This document shows positions 1 to 6,130 of a DNA stretch of 9,720 nt, one piece after another (the stretch's first letter is position 1; the number at the start of each line of letters is the position of its first letter). Position numbers and translations under genes: made by a program. This DNA comes from PNKC01 sp039917655 (GTDB lineage Bacteria > Chloroflexota > Dehalococcoidia > Tepidiformales > Tepidiformaceae), in assembly GCA_039917655.1 (NCBI GenBank), contig JBDSJC010000201.1:1-9720 (forward strand). The letters run 5' to 3'. Below the pieces are notes generated by a model that was not told the origin of the DNA, made no database searches, and saw only the letters and a program-made list of their open reading frames with translations.

Positions 1-1038
1 GACGCGTTTAAGAACGCCGGCCTGCTGGGCATGGCGATCCCAGAATCGATGGGCGGCACGGGAAACGGGATTCTGCCGCTCTGCCTGGCGATCGAAGAGG
101 TGGCGAAGTACGAATGCGGCGCGGGCCTGATGCTCGTCCTCACCGGCCTCCCGAACCGCCCGATCATGTTTGGCGGCACGCCTGAGCAACAGCAGCGCTA
201 CCTGCCGGACGTCTGCAACGGCGTGACCAAGGGCGCATTCTGCCTGACCGAGCCGGACCACGGCTCGGATGCCGCCAACCTCGAGACGCGGGCCGTGCGC
301 GATGGCGATGACTACATCATCAACGGCAACAAGGTGTACATCTCCGGCGGCACGGTTGCCGATAACCTGACCGTCTTCGCGCGCACCGGCGGGCCTGGGG
401 CGAAAGGGATCAGCGCCTTCGTTATCGATGCGCACGCGCCCGGCGTCCATATCGACCGCACGGACGACAAGATGGGCGTGCGCAGCATCCCGACAGCCCA
501 TTTCAGCTTCCAGGATGTGCGCGTGCCCGCCGAGAACCTGCTCGGGCAGACCGAGGGTGCAGGCTTCAACCATGCGATGCTCACGCTCAACAGCCTGCGC
601 CCCACCGTTGGTGCCCGCGGCGTTGGGTTGGCTGAAGGGGCCGCCGGCTATGCCCTCGAATGGGCGCGCGAGCGCAAGGCGTTCGGCAACTCGATCGTCG
701 ATTTCCAGGCGATCCAGTTCATGTTCGCGGACATGGCGATCCAGATCGAGGCGGCGCGGAACCTCGTCTACAAGGCCGCCTGGCTGGTGGACCAGGGGAA
801 GTTCGGCAAGGAGTACGCCCACAACCTCTCGATCGCCAAGGCCTACGCCACGGAGATGGCCAACCGCGTGGCCTTCGACGCGCTTCAGGTGTTGGGCGCG
901 CAGGGCTACATGAAGGATCACCCGCTGGAACGGCACTACCGCGACGCACGCCAGCTGATGATTGTCGAGGGCTCCAGCCAGATTCAGCGCGTGGTCATCA
1001 GCCGGGCAATGCTGGACCGCAACCTGGTCTACGGGTAG
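1..1038 (+). CDS. Acyl-CoA dehydrogenase, 5'-truncated by the window edge
   Basis: FAD-dependent flavoenzyme that introduces a trans-2 double bond into an acyl-CoA thioester and passes electrons to an electron-transfer flavoprotein; cytoplasmic, fatty-acid or branched-chain/aromatic acyl-CoA breakdown. The frame is open from base 1, so 345 residues are visible and roughly 35-50 N-terminal residues lie outside (family proteins are about 380-400). Seen: the first family signature CLTEPDHGSDAAN at visible residues 81-93, the segment QVLGAQGYMKDHPLERHYRD (second signature, with Ala where Gly/Ser is usual), and the C-terminal VEGSSQIQR in which the Glu at about 323 occupies the position of the catalytic base of medium-chain-type enzymes. 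Substrate cannot be told from sequence. An internal ATG at 31 is in frame but lies inside the conserved fold and is not the start. A Nudix gene follows after 14 nt. Confidence 0.95.
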   Translation, partial: DAFKNAGLLGMAIPESMGGTGNGILPLCLAIEEVAKYECGAGLMLVLTGLPNRPIMFGGTPEQQQRYLPDVCNGVTKGAFCLTEPDHGSDAANLETRAVRDGDDYIINGNKVYISGGTVADNLTVFARTGGPGAKGISAFVIDAHAPGVHIDRTDDKMGVRSIPTAHFSFQDVRVPAENLLGQTEGAGFNHAMLTLNSLRPTVGARGVGLAEGAAGYALEWARERKAFGNSIVDFQAIQFMFADMAIQIEAARNLVYKAAWLVDQGKFGKEYAHNLSIAKAYATEMANRVAFDALQVLGAQGYMKDHPLERHYRDARQLMIVEGSSQIQRVVISRAMLDRNLVYG

Positions 1039-1052
1039 GGCAGAGTGCCGCA

Positions 1053-1565
1053 GTGAGCGACGGGACGCGCGAATTGCCGCACTCGCGAGAGAGCGCACGG
1101 GTGCTGTTGTTCGATACCGCCCAGCGCTTGTTGCTCTTCCGGCTGGCGTTCCCCGATTCCGAAAGCGGGCTGCCGGTCTGGTTTCCACCCGGTGGCGGCG
1201 TCGAACCGGGCGAATCGCATGAAGAGGCAGCACGCCGCGAAATCATCGAAGAGACCGGGATGACGGATGTCGTCCTCGGCCCCTGGATCTGGAGCCGGGA
1301 GATCACCATCCAATGGGCGGGGGTGGAGCGCCAGGGCGAATGGTTCTATGGCATCGAGCGCTACTTCGTGGCCCACGCGCCTCGCTCGGAGGTCAGCGAA
1401 GCGGGTTGGACGGAGGCTGAACGCGCTGATCTGGCCGAGTATCGCTGGTGGACAGCCGCCGAGATCGCGGCATCGCAGGATGTCTTCGTGCCCCGGCAGT
1501 TGGCGATGCTGCTCCCGGCGGTGCTGGTCGGGGAGCTTCCAGATTTGCCGTTCCGCGTGGAGTAG
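1053..1565 (+). CDS. Nudix hydrolase
   Basis: Mg2+-dependent pyrophosphohydrolase of a nucleoside diphosphate linked to another moiety; the substrate is not predictable here. A perfect Nudix box GX5EX7REUXEEXGU is visible from Gly48 to Met70 (R62-E63 ... E66-E67 supply the metal ligands). The 170-residue length is normal for a single-domain Nudix protein. After the box come a WFYGIERYFVA strand and a Trp-rich stretch ending in YRWWTAAEIA, as in many Nudix proteins of the standard fold. The start is taken as GTG 1053, the first start in frame after the acyl-CoA dehydrogenase stop; no strong ribosome-binding site is seen, so translation is probably coupled to the upstream gene, 14 nt away. It may clear CoA- or nucleotide-derived by-products of the neighbouring acyl-CoA pathway, but that is inference. 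Confidence 0.92.
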   Translation: MSDGTRELPHSRESARVLLFDTAQRLLLFRLAFPDSESGLPVWFPPGGGVEPGESHEEAARREIIEETGMTDVVLGPWIWSREITIQWAGVERQGEWFYGIERYFVAHAPRSEVSEAGWTEAERADLAEYRWWTAAEIAASQDVFVPRQLAMLLPAVLVGELPDLPFRVE

Positions 1566-1597
1566 GCGGACGAGGGTAATTCGGTGCTCGGCGCCTG
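1563..1597 (+). repeat. Upstream element, copy 1 (before Uma2 gene)
   Basis: Beginning at the Nudix stop codon, the sequence TAG G CGGACG A GGGTAATTCGG, then CGCCTG after a 7-nt insert, recurs almost exactly at 2223-2248 ahead of the LuxR-type gene. The GGTAAT core lies 18 bp before a TANNNT hexamer here and 17 bp before one in the second copy, i.e. at the -35 position in both. It is either a shared promoter/operator or a remnant of an old duplication. Confidence 0.6.
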
Positions 1598-1604
1598 TTA
1601 AGCT
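1575..1604 (+). promoter_or_regulatory. Predicted promoter of the Uma2 gene
   Basis: GGTAAT (1575-1580), 18-bp spacer, TAAGCT (1599-1604). The hexamer ends 27 nt before ATG 1632, the same spacing as at three other genes in the window. Predicted transcription start near 1611 gives a leader of about 21 nt that carries GGAGGAG. The -35 does not resemble TTGACA and could belong to an alternative sigma factor. Confidence 0.45.
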
Positions 1605-1606
1605 AA

Positions 1607-1619
1607 GTTGCGTAGCAAC
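1607..1619. promoter_or_regulatory. Small palindrome over predicted transcription start
   Basis: GTTGC-GTA-GCAAC is a perfect 5-bp inverted repeat with a 3-nt centre, between the predicted -10 and the ribosome-binding site GGAGGAG (1621-1627). With a start near 1611 the left arm would mostly be untranscribed, so an operator is more likely than an RNA hairpin. It is short enough to be chance. Confidence 0.25.
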
Positions 1620-1631
1620 CGGAGGAGCACC

Positions 1632-2201
1632 ATGACCGCAACAGCCTCTTCGTCCATCACTGCCGATGACTTCTTGGTCATGCCCGAAAACGAGGGTGCG
1701 GAACTCGTGGACGGCGAGATCGTGGAGGTTCCCATGGGTAGCATCTCCAGTTGGATCGGGGGCAGGCTGCACACGTTTGTCGATATGTTCCTGCTCTCAA
1801 ACAACCTTGGGTGGGCTTTCCCCCAAGAGACTGGTATCGCGATCTGGCCTGGAGAAAGCCGCCGCGTCCGCAAGCCTGACCTGACCTACTTGCGCCACGG
1901 CCGCCTTCCGGGGAACCGCCTTCAGGAAGGCTGGCTCACCGTGGCGCCGGATCTCGTCGCCGAAGTCGTTTCGCCGCGCGACCTTGCCGAAGACCTGGAA
2001 CAGAAGCTGGCCGAGTACCGTGAAGCCGGCATCCCGCTGATCTGGGTTATCTACCCATCGACACGCACCGCCCACATCCTCGGGGCAGGCCGCCAGCGGA
2101 GCGAACTCGGTCCAGCTGGCGTTCTGGACGGCGAGGATATCCTCCCCGGCTTCAGCCTCCCGCTCGCGGACCTCTTCCCACCCGCCGAGGAGACGGCTTA
2201 G
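1632..2201 (+). CDS. Uma2-family (DUF820) PD-(D/E)XK nuclease-like protein
   Basis: 189-residue protein of the Uma2 family, a putative restriction-endonuclease-fold group found in many copies in cyanobacteria, Chloroflexota and Deinococcota; the cellular role is not established. Seen: the N-terminal family motif ELVDGEIVEVP (residues 24-34), KPDLTYL with the candidate metal-binding Asp83, PDLVAEVVSP with Glu111, Lys125 in EQKLAEYREAGIPLIWVIYP, and the C-terminal LPGFSLPLADLF. The pattern D-x(n)-E-x-V plus downstream K is the expected active-site set and all residues are present, so it is probably active. Start ATG 1632 is fixed by GGAGGAG 5 nt upstream; an in-frame TTG at 1608 is disfavoured. 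No methyltransferase is nearby, as is usual for this family. Usual family length is 180-200. Confidence 0.93.
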   Translation: MTATASSSITADDFLVMPENEGAELVDGEIVEVPMGSISSWIGGRLHTFVDMFLLSNNLGWAFPQETGIAIWPGESRRVRKPDLTYLRHGRLPGNRLQEGWLTVAPDLVAEVVSPRDLAEDLEQKLAEYREAGIPLIWVIYPSTRTAHILGAGRQRSELGPAGVLDGEDILPGFSLPLADLFPPAEETA

Positions 2202-2212
2202 CGGCCCCCGCT
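2200..2212 (+). terminator. Possible weak terminator after the Uma2 gene
   Basis: AGCGG-CCC-CCGCT forms a 5-bp GC-rich hairpin at the stop codon, followed by only two Ts. It is weak for an intrinsic terminator, but it lies in the only gap before a separately promoted gene. Confidence 0.22.
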
Positions 2213-2222
2213 TTGGATGGAA

Positions 2223-2248
2223 TAGCGGACGGGGTAATTCGGCGCCTG
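2223..2248 (+). repeat. Upstream element, copy 2 (before LuxR-type gene)
   Basis: TAGCGGACG GGGTAATTCGG directly followed by CGCCTG: the same blocks and order as 1563-1597, lacking one A and a 7-nt insert. It overlaps the -35 position of the LuxR-type gene's promoter. Confidence 0.6.
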
Positions 2249-2261
2249 GACGGACTACAAT
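2233..2261 (+). promoter_or_regulatory. Predicted leaderless promoter of the LuxR-type gene
   Basis: GGTAAT (2233-2238), 17-bp spacer, TACAAT (2256-2261). Only 6 nt separate the hexamer from GTG 2268, so transcription starting 7 nt after the hexamer would begin at the first base of the start codon. No ribosome-binding site precedes this GTG, which fits a leaderless mRNA. Confidence 0.5.
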
Positions 2262-2267
2262 CTCCGC

Positions 2268-3503
2268 GTGGAAACGAAGCGCGGACGCCCGCAGCACCCG
2301 GGGCCGGTGACCCCGGCGGAATCGCGCGTGCTCGAACTCGTCCAGGCGGGTATCCCGAACGCCGAGATCGCGGTGCGACTCGGCGTAAGCATCAACACCG
2401 TGCGGTACCACGTTTCGAACCTGCTTGCGAAGGCGGGAGTCGAGGATCGGCGACAGCTCGCGCGCTGGACACCGAAGGACGGCGGACCCGGCCGCGGTGC
2501 CTGGGCGTTCGTCGCTTCGTGGAAGGTGGTCGCCGCAGCGGCTGGCACGGGACTGGCGCTCTTCGCGGGCTCAGCCCTGCTGCTTCGAGGAGGAGAGGGC
2601 GACAAGCCCGCGATCACCGTCGCGGACAACGCGCCACTTCCCACGGCGACGCCCCGCTCGACGGTGATCGCCGGGCGGACGATGCTCGACGCCGGTCCGC
2701 TGTTCTTGGGTCCGGGAGGCGCTGGCGCAGTGCGGAGCAGCGAGGCTCGGGAGAGCCTCATCGTTGTCCAGCTCGCGCTACCCGCGGTGCCACTCGCCTC
2801 GAACTCTGCAATTCACTGGCAAGGAGGTGGGTTTGTTCGCGTTCGTGGCGGAGTCGAACTCGGAGGTGTGAAAGCCTCGTTGGAGATGAGGCCAGCCAAC
2901 GACGACACGGCGATCGTCCTCAACGGCTCAATTAACCTGGAAGTTCGTGGGCTCAGCGGCGTTCCGCCCTCCGTCATCATCTGGGCGGATGATCACCACG
3001 CGGACATCGGCAGCGACGGGCACCTCTATATAGAAGCGAATACGATCGCGGGCGAAGCGGCGGTCGCCTACGACACAGGAGAGCGCCTTGATGTCTCGCG
3101 GGCAACGAAACTTGGTCCGCTTGATTCTGCCTGGACGCTTTGCGTTTTCGAGGGCTTGACGCCTTGCTTCGTGATCGCCTACGCCGGGAAGGGGCCGGTG
3201 CTCGCGCCGCTAGCCGGTGTCTTCCGCTGCCGCGCCGACGGGATCGATGAACTTACCGGGACGGATTTCCGCCTCGAGTTCCGGCATCTATCCGCCGGCC
3301 ACCCAGACCTGCCGTGCGAACCAACGGGTGGACCGCCTCGCAACGTCCAGGCCAGTGACGCGCTCTTCCCTTCGTTCCACACGCTCGTCACGGCGTTCGG
3401 CGCGGACGGCAAGCCCGTCTCGTTGGCGGTTGCCGGGAATGGGACGCTGTACGCGGGCGACATCCCGCGGCGGTTCGGATGCCCTTGTCGGGCGGGGAAC
3501 TGA
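2268..3503 (+). CDS. Membrane-tethered LuxR-type HTH protein with extracytoplasmic Cys-containing domain
   Basis: 411 residues in three parts. Residues 14-67 form a LuxR/GerE-type DNA-binding domain (VTPAESRVLELVQAGIPNAE..., recognition region INTVRYHVSNLLAKAGV), here at the N-terminus instead of the usual C-terminus. Residues about 79-106 form a single hydrophobic segment ending in Arg-Gly-Gly. Residues 107-411 form a beta-rich domain of no family I recognise, beginning with a Thr/Pro-rich linker. All six cysteines (292, 300, 321, 350, 405, 407) lie in this last part, as expected of a domain outside the cytoplasm with disulfides. The layout suggests a one-component sensor: outer domain senses, HTH acts at the membrane. 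No receiver or kinase is nearby. The end of the protein, TLYAGDIPRRFGCP, is repeated in a broken copy at 4404-4447. Start GTG is supported by the promoter spacing. Function and targets are unknown; autoregulation is possible. Confidence 0.85.
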   Translation: METKRGRPQHPGPVTPAESRVLELVQAGIPNAEIAVRLGVSINTVRYHVSNLLAKAGVEDRRQLARWTPKDGGPGRGAWAFVASWKVVAAAAGTGLALFAGSALLLRGGEGDKPAITVADNAPLPTATPRSTVIAGRTMLDAGPLFLGPGGAGAVRSSEARESLIVVQLALPAVPLASNSAIHWQGGGFVRVRGGVELGGVKASLEMRPANDDTAIVLNGSINLEVRGLSGVPPSVIIWADDHHADIGSDGHLYIEANTIAGEAAVAYDTGERLDVSRATKLGPLDSAWTLCVFEGLTPCFVIAYAGKGPVLAPLAGVFRCRADGIDELTGTDFRLEFRHLSAGHPDLPCEPTGGPPRNVQASDALFPSFHTLVTAFGADGKPVSLAVAGNGTLYAGDIPRRFGCPCRAGN

Positions 3504-3510
3504 GAGGACG

Positions 3511-3897
3511 CTACCAGATCACCGCAACGCCGTACTGTGAAAGCCGTCGATCGCTGCTCACAATCGGGATGCCCTCCACCAGCGCCTGGGCGACGAGCAT
3601 CCGGTCGAACGGGTCGCCGTGGATCAGCGGCAGTTCCGCGCTCCGATAGGCGTGAACGATAGTCACGGGAAGCTCTGAAAGCTCGAGATTCGCCATGGTC
3701 GTCATTACGAAACGGGGGAGATCAGGTGGGAGCACAAGCTTCTTTCTGGCGACTTTGATTCCCAGCTCCCACGGAGTCACGCTACTGAGCAGCAGGTCGT
3801 TGTCGAGATCGTCCAAGATCGCTTGGGCTGGGCCCGAGATGCGCCGGGACTCCATGCCGGACCACAAGAATGTGTTCGAATCGAGAAGCAGCCTCAC
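3511..3897 (-). CDS. vapC: PIN-domain toxin (VapC family, type II toxin-antitoxin)
   Basis: 128-residue PIN-domain ribonuclease of the subgroup paired with Phd/YefM-type antitoxins; such toxins cleave RNA with Mg2+ when the antitoxin is lost. Seen: N-terminal LLLDSNTFLW with Asp6, SSVTPWELGIKVARKKL with Glu44, HGDPFDRMLVAQA with Asp95 and Asp98, and IVSSDRRLSQY with Asp116. The full acidic set is present, so the nuclease is probably intact. Start is GTG 3897: this puts LLLDSN at the N-terminus as in relatives and overlaps the antitoxin stop by 4 nt (GTGA), giving translational coupling. Longer in-frame extensions upstream would overlap the antitoxin and are disfavoured. It is convergent with the LuxR-type gene, with 7 nt between the stops. 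Confidence 0.93.
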   Translation of the reverse strand: MRLLLDSNTFLWSGMESRRISGPAQAILDDLDNDLLLSSVTPWELGIKVARKKLVLPPDLPRFVMTTMANLELSELPVTIVHAYRSAELPLIHGDPFDRMLVAQALVEGIPIVSSDRRLSQYGVAVIW

Positions 3898-4160
3898 GGG
3901 CTGTACAGGGGATCGGCAGGGTCGTCCCCGTACCATTGAGCGAGCTCTTCCTCGGTCATGTCGTCGTAAAAGGATGGGTCAATATAGCCCTGGCCGTCGA
4001 ATCGTCCGAAGATGCGAGGCTTCCGCGTCGGCTCCTCAGCGCAGACAAGCCGCGCCACCGGTTTGCCCCGGCGCGCGATCACTACCTCTTCGCCGCGCTC
4101 GACGGCCGCCACCAGCTCGGAGAAGTGGGTCTTCGCTTCGTGGATGTTTACGGTGGTCAT
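3894..4160 (-). CDS. Phd/YefM-family antitoxin
   Basis: 88-residue partner of the PIN toxin. Residues 1-50 match the Phd/YefM DNA-binding fold: MTTVNIHEAKTHFSELVAAV then RGEEVVIARRGKPVARLV. The C-terminal part, acidic and rich in Phe/Tyr (FDGQGYIDPSFYDDMTEEEL), is the likely toxin-wrapping segment. Known for the family: it binds its own promoter as a dimer, more tightly with toxin bound. Start ATG 4160 is chosen over upstream in-frame starts because the family N-terminus begins there and because a TATCCT hexamer lies 6 nt before it, predicting a leaderless mRNA. It is first in the operon, as is typical. Confidence 0.93.
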   Translation of the reverse strand: MTTVNIHEAKTHFSELVAAVERGEEVVIARRGKPVARLVCAEEPTRKPRIFGRFDGQGYIDPSFYDDMTEEELAQWYGDDPADPLYSP

Positions 4161-4166
4161 GTGTAC

Positions 4167-4206
4167 AGGATACGTGATCAAGGAACTTAGTCCAGTTAGT
4201 CCAGTT
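4167..4206 (-). promoter_or_regulatory. Toxin-antitoxin promoter with tandem 9-bp operator
   Basis: Read on the minus strand: AACTGGACT AACTGGACT (4206-4189, two perfect head-to-tail copies), then TATCCT (4172-4167), 6 nt, ATG 4160. TGGACT of the proximal copy matches TTGACA at 4 of 6 positions with a 16-bp spacer, so the repeat covers the -35. Phd-type antitoxins repress by binding repeats at their own promoter, which makes this the likely autoregulatory site. Confidence 0.55.
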
Positions 4207-4336
4207 ACCACGGGCAGATTGCGACTATCTATCGCAGGCGAGCGAAGCAGACAGCGAGCTGATGGCCTGGGTTCGGCGGACTTTCGAAGGCGCTGGGTAG
4301 GAGCGGGGCGCGAATCAACACCACGAAAATGGTGGT

Positions 4337-4468
4337 GCTGGGACGCCTCCAATCGTGCTTGCTGTCACCGGGGACGGCTCAGAGCCGCTGCGCCGCCAGG
4401 GATGGCACGCTCTACGCGGGCGACATCCCGCGGCGGTACGGCTGCCCCCTGCCGCCCGGGCAACTGAG
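4337..4468 (+). pseudogene. Frameshifted remnant of a LuxR-type-gene 3' end
   Basis: Two adjoining frames together read like the C-terminus of the protein encoded at 2268-3503. AGTPPIVLAVTGDGSEPLRR (from 4337, frame 2) parallels HTLVTAFGADGKPVSLAVAG. After a shift near 4398, DGTLYAGDIPRRYGCP (from about 4401, frame 3) parallels NGTLYAGDIPRRFGCP. At DNA level 4404-4447 aligns without gaps to 3441-3485 with few mismatches, including a 25-nt identical run. A further 1-nt shift near the end puts the original TGA out of frame. The better-preserved tail than body suggests an ancient duplicate decaying in place. I see no matching HTH or membrane segment upstream, so most of the copy has been lost, possibly when the toxin-antitoxin pair arrived. 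Confidence 0.65.
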
Positions 4469-4527
4469 CTTAAGCGAGCGCGGCGTCGAGCCACGTGTCC
4501 CTCAGCCCACCCCGCACCGCCTGTTGC

Positions 4528-4553
4528 TATACTCCGCGCCAATTCAGGGAGGG
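4528..4553 (+). promoter_or_regulatory. Predicted -10 and ribosome-binding site of the SDR gene
   Basis: TATACT (4528-4533) ends 28 nt before ATG 4562, and AGGGAGGG (4546-4553) lies 8 nt before it. No convincing -35 is seen 16-18 bp upstream. The leader is predicted at about 22 nt. Confidence 0.5.
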
Positions 4554-4561
4554 CAGCGATC

Positions 4562-5416
4562 ATGGCGGACATATTCGATATCAGCGGCAAGACGGCGATC
4601 GTCACCGGCGCCTCGTACGGCCTGGGCGTGACCATGGCCGAGACCTTTGCGGAGGCCGGCGCCAACGTGGTCCTTGCCGCGCGGAGCAAGGCGAAGCTCG
4701 CGGACCTCGCGGCGGCGATCGAATCCAGGGGCGGCAAAGCGCTCAGCGTGGAGTGCGATGTGACCGATTCGGCGAGCGTGAAGGCGATGGTGGATGCCGC
4801 GCTCACGCGTTTTGGGAGGGTGGATATCCTCGTGAACAACGCAGGCATCTCGGCCGAGGCTGGCTTCATGCCGGAACGTGTGCCTGACGACCTGTTCGCG
4901 CTGACGATTCAGACGAACGTGATGGGCACCTTTTACTGCTGCCGCGAAGTAGCGACGCACATGCTCGCCGATGGCCGGGGCGGTTCGATTATCAATATCG
5001 CCTCGATCATGGGGATCAGCGGCCAGCCGAACGGCCCGGTGGCCTACCAGACGAGCAAGGGCGCGGTGATCAACCTAACGCGCAACCTCGCCGCCAGTTG
5101 GGCGGACCGCAATGTGCGGGTCAACGCCATCGCCCCCGGCTGGTTTCCGAGCGAGATGACGGCCGGCTGGTTCGCTGTGCCGGAGTTCCTCGAGCGCTTC
5201 GTCAACGAAGCACCAATGGCTCGCGTGGGCAACCCTTCGGAGTTAAAGGGGCCTCTGTTGTTCCTCGCCAGCGACGCTTCGAGTTTCGTGACTGGGCAGA
5301 CGATCGCGGTTGATGGCGGCGTCTCGGCCTCGGTCGGCGGCAACTACACGCCGGCGCTGTTCGAACAGGTGGCGCAGATCCTGGGGCCGGTGGCCGTGCG
5401 CATCATGCCCGCCTGA
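4562..5416 (+). CDS. SDR-family NAD(P)-dependent oxidoreductase
   Basis: Classical short-chain dehydrogenase/reductase of 284 residues, cytoplasmic, interconverting an alcohol and a carbonyl group with NAD(P). Seen: TGASYGLG (15-22, cofactor loop), Arg41 after the second strand, which favours NADP(H), the Asp66-Val pair, NNAG (92-95), Asn119, Ser148, and YQTSK with Tyr162 and Lys166, completing the Asn-Ser-Tyr-Lys tetrad; then APGWFPSEMT (191-200) and the C-terminal FVTGQTIAVDGG. It resembles 3-oxoacyl-ACP reductase/gluconate 5-dehydrogenase-like members but the substrate is open. A C-terminal extension of about 28 residues after VDGG (GNYTPALFEQVAQIL...) is longer than in FabG. Start ATG 4562 is set by AGGGAGGG; the in-frame upstream GTG 4355 belongs to the decayed remnant. 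Confidence 0.95.
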   Translation: MADIFDISGKTAIVTGASYGLGVTMAETFAEAGANVVLAARSKAKLADLAAAIESRGGKALSVECDVTDSASVKAMVDAALTRFGRVDILVNNAGISAEAGFMPERVPDDLFALTIQTNVMGTFYCCREVATHMLADGRGGSIINIASIMGISGQPNGPVAYQTSKGAVINLTRNLAASWADRNVRVNAIAPGWFPSEMTAGWFAVPEFLERFVNEAPMARVGNPSELKGPLLFLASDASSFVTGQTIAVDGGVSASVGGNYTPALFEQVAQILGPVAVRIMPA

Positions 5417-5568
5417 GGTGGGGACCGCGATCCTCGATGGGCGGGGACCGCCGGGTCCAGACTCGATCGCCGGCAGGTGATTTCGTGCGTGAGCCCGCGC
5501 AACCGTCCGGCGTGACGGGAGGCGCGGCGACCCCTTAGAGTCGCGGCACTGACCCGAGGAGATTCGCC
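5417..5568. terminator. Gap with weak hairpin after the SDR gene
   Basis: GGACC-GCCG-GGTCC (5445-5458) is a 5-bp hairpin without a T-run; a second GGGGACCGC lies at 5420-5428. It could be part of a terminator but is not a good intrinsic one. The rest of the 152-nt gap holds the promoter of the next gene and nothing else I can identify. Confidence 0.2.
5512..5562 (+). promoter_or_regulatory. Predicted promoter and ribosome-binding site of the CMD-family gene
   Basis: GTGACG (5512-5517, 4 of 6 matches to TTGACA), 18-bp spacer, TAGAGT (5536-5541). The hexamer ends 27 nt before ATG 5569, and GAGGAGA (5556-5562) is 6 nt before it. Confidence 0.5.
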
Positions 5569-6117
5569 ATGACCCGCCTTGTACCACTCGATATGGATAG
5601 CCTGACAACGGAACAGTCGGAGGTGGCGGCGGCGATCATGGCCGGGCCGCGGGCCGGGCTTCGCGGGCCGTTCGAGGCCTGGCTGCGCAGTCCGCAACTC
5701 GCCGACCGCGCGCAGAAGCTGGGCGAATACTGCCGCTTCGACAGCAGCCTGCCGAAGGACCTTTCAGAGCTGGCGATCATCCTAGCCGGGAAGCACTGGA
5801 AGTCGCAGTACGAATTCTGGGCGCACGCACGGCTGGCGAAAGAGGCGGGGCTTGCGGAAGAGGTGATCGAAGCCGTCCGCTCGGGAAGTGCGCCGCCGTT
5901 CACGAAAGACTCGGAGCGCGTGGTGTACGACTTCGTGACTGAGTATTTCGCTACGAACCGCGTTTCGGACACGACCTACGGCCGCGCGAAAGCGGCGTTC
6001 GGCGAGGCAGGAGTGGTCGACCTGATCGGCGTGGTGGGCTACTACGGGATCGTCTGCATGACGCTCAACGTGTTCGAAGTGGCGCTGCCGGAAGGGACGG
6101 AGCCCCCACTTTCTTGA
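5569..6117 (+). CDS. Carboxymuconolactone decarboxylase-family protein
   Basis: 182-residue, all-helical protein of the CMD/AhpD-like superfamily. Seen: GPFEAWLRSPQLADRAQKLG (33-52) and LPKDLSELAIILAGKHWKSQ followed by YEFWAHARLAKEAGL (61-95), the family core with Glu82 and His86; then LAEEVIEAVRSG and the C-terminal helices. The AhpD-type CxxC redox pair is absent (cysteines only at 55 and 163), so peroxidase activity is unlikely. True 4-carboxymuconolactone decarboxylases are shorter (about 130 residues); this longer subgroup is common beside SDRs and acyl-CoA enzymes in degraders and is of unproven function. It follows the SDR in the same direction but 152 nt away with its own promoter. 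It converges on the ClpS-like gene with 13 nt between stops. Confidence 0.9.
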   Translation: MTRLVPLDMDSLTTEQSEVAAAIMAGPRAGLRGPFEAWLRSPQLADRAQKLGEYCRFDSSLPKDLSELAIILAGKHWKSQYEFWAHARLAKEAGLAEEVIEAVRSGSAPPFTKDSERVVYDFVTEYFATNRVSDTTYGRAKAAFGEAGVVDLIGVVGYYGIVCMTLNVFEVALPEGTEPPLS

Positions 6118-6130
6118 GACCGGGCAGGCT

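Larger units (their letters stand above)
4161..4561. other. 401-bp gap: antitoxin promoter, gene remnant, SDR promoter
   Basis: Besides the separately listed antitoxin operator, broken LuxR-gene tail and SDR promoter, the stretch 4207-4336 holds nothing I can identify. It is visibly less GC-rich near 4180-4235 than the flanking genes. A frame is open on the plus strand from 4178 to a stop at 4298-4300 but has no early start codon or recognisable motif. Confidence 0.6.

Noticed and set aside
1029..1772. Minus-strand open frame of about 247 codons over the Nudix gene
   Set aside because: It overlaps the perfect Nudix box on the other strand and extends into the Uma2 gene; no family features.
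3901..3908. CTGTACAG palindrome near the toxin-antitoxin junction, similar to TGTACA at 4162
   Set aside because: It lies inside the antitoxin coding sequence and is explained by its codons; shared bases with the promoter are too few.
4178..4300. Plus-strand open stretch ending in AWVRRTFEGAG
   Set aside because: No start codon near its beginning, it crosses the antitoxin promoter, and it shows no similarity to the LuxR-type protein. It may be chance or a remnant, but cannot be supported.
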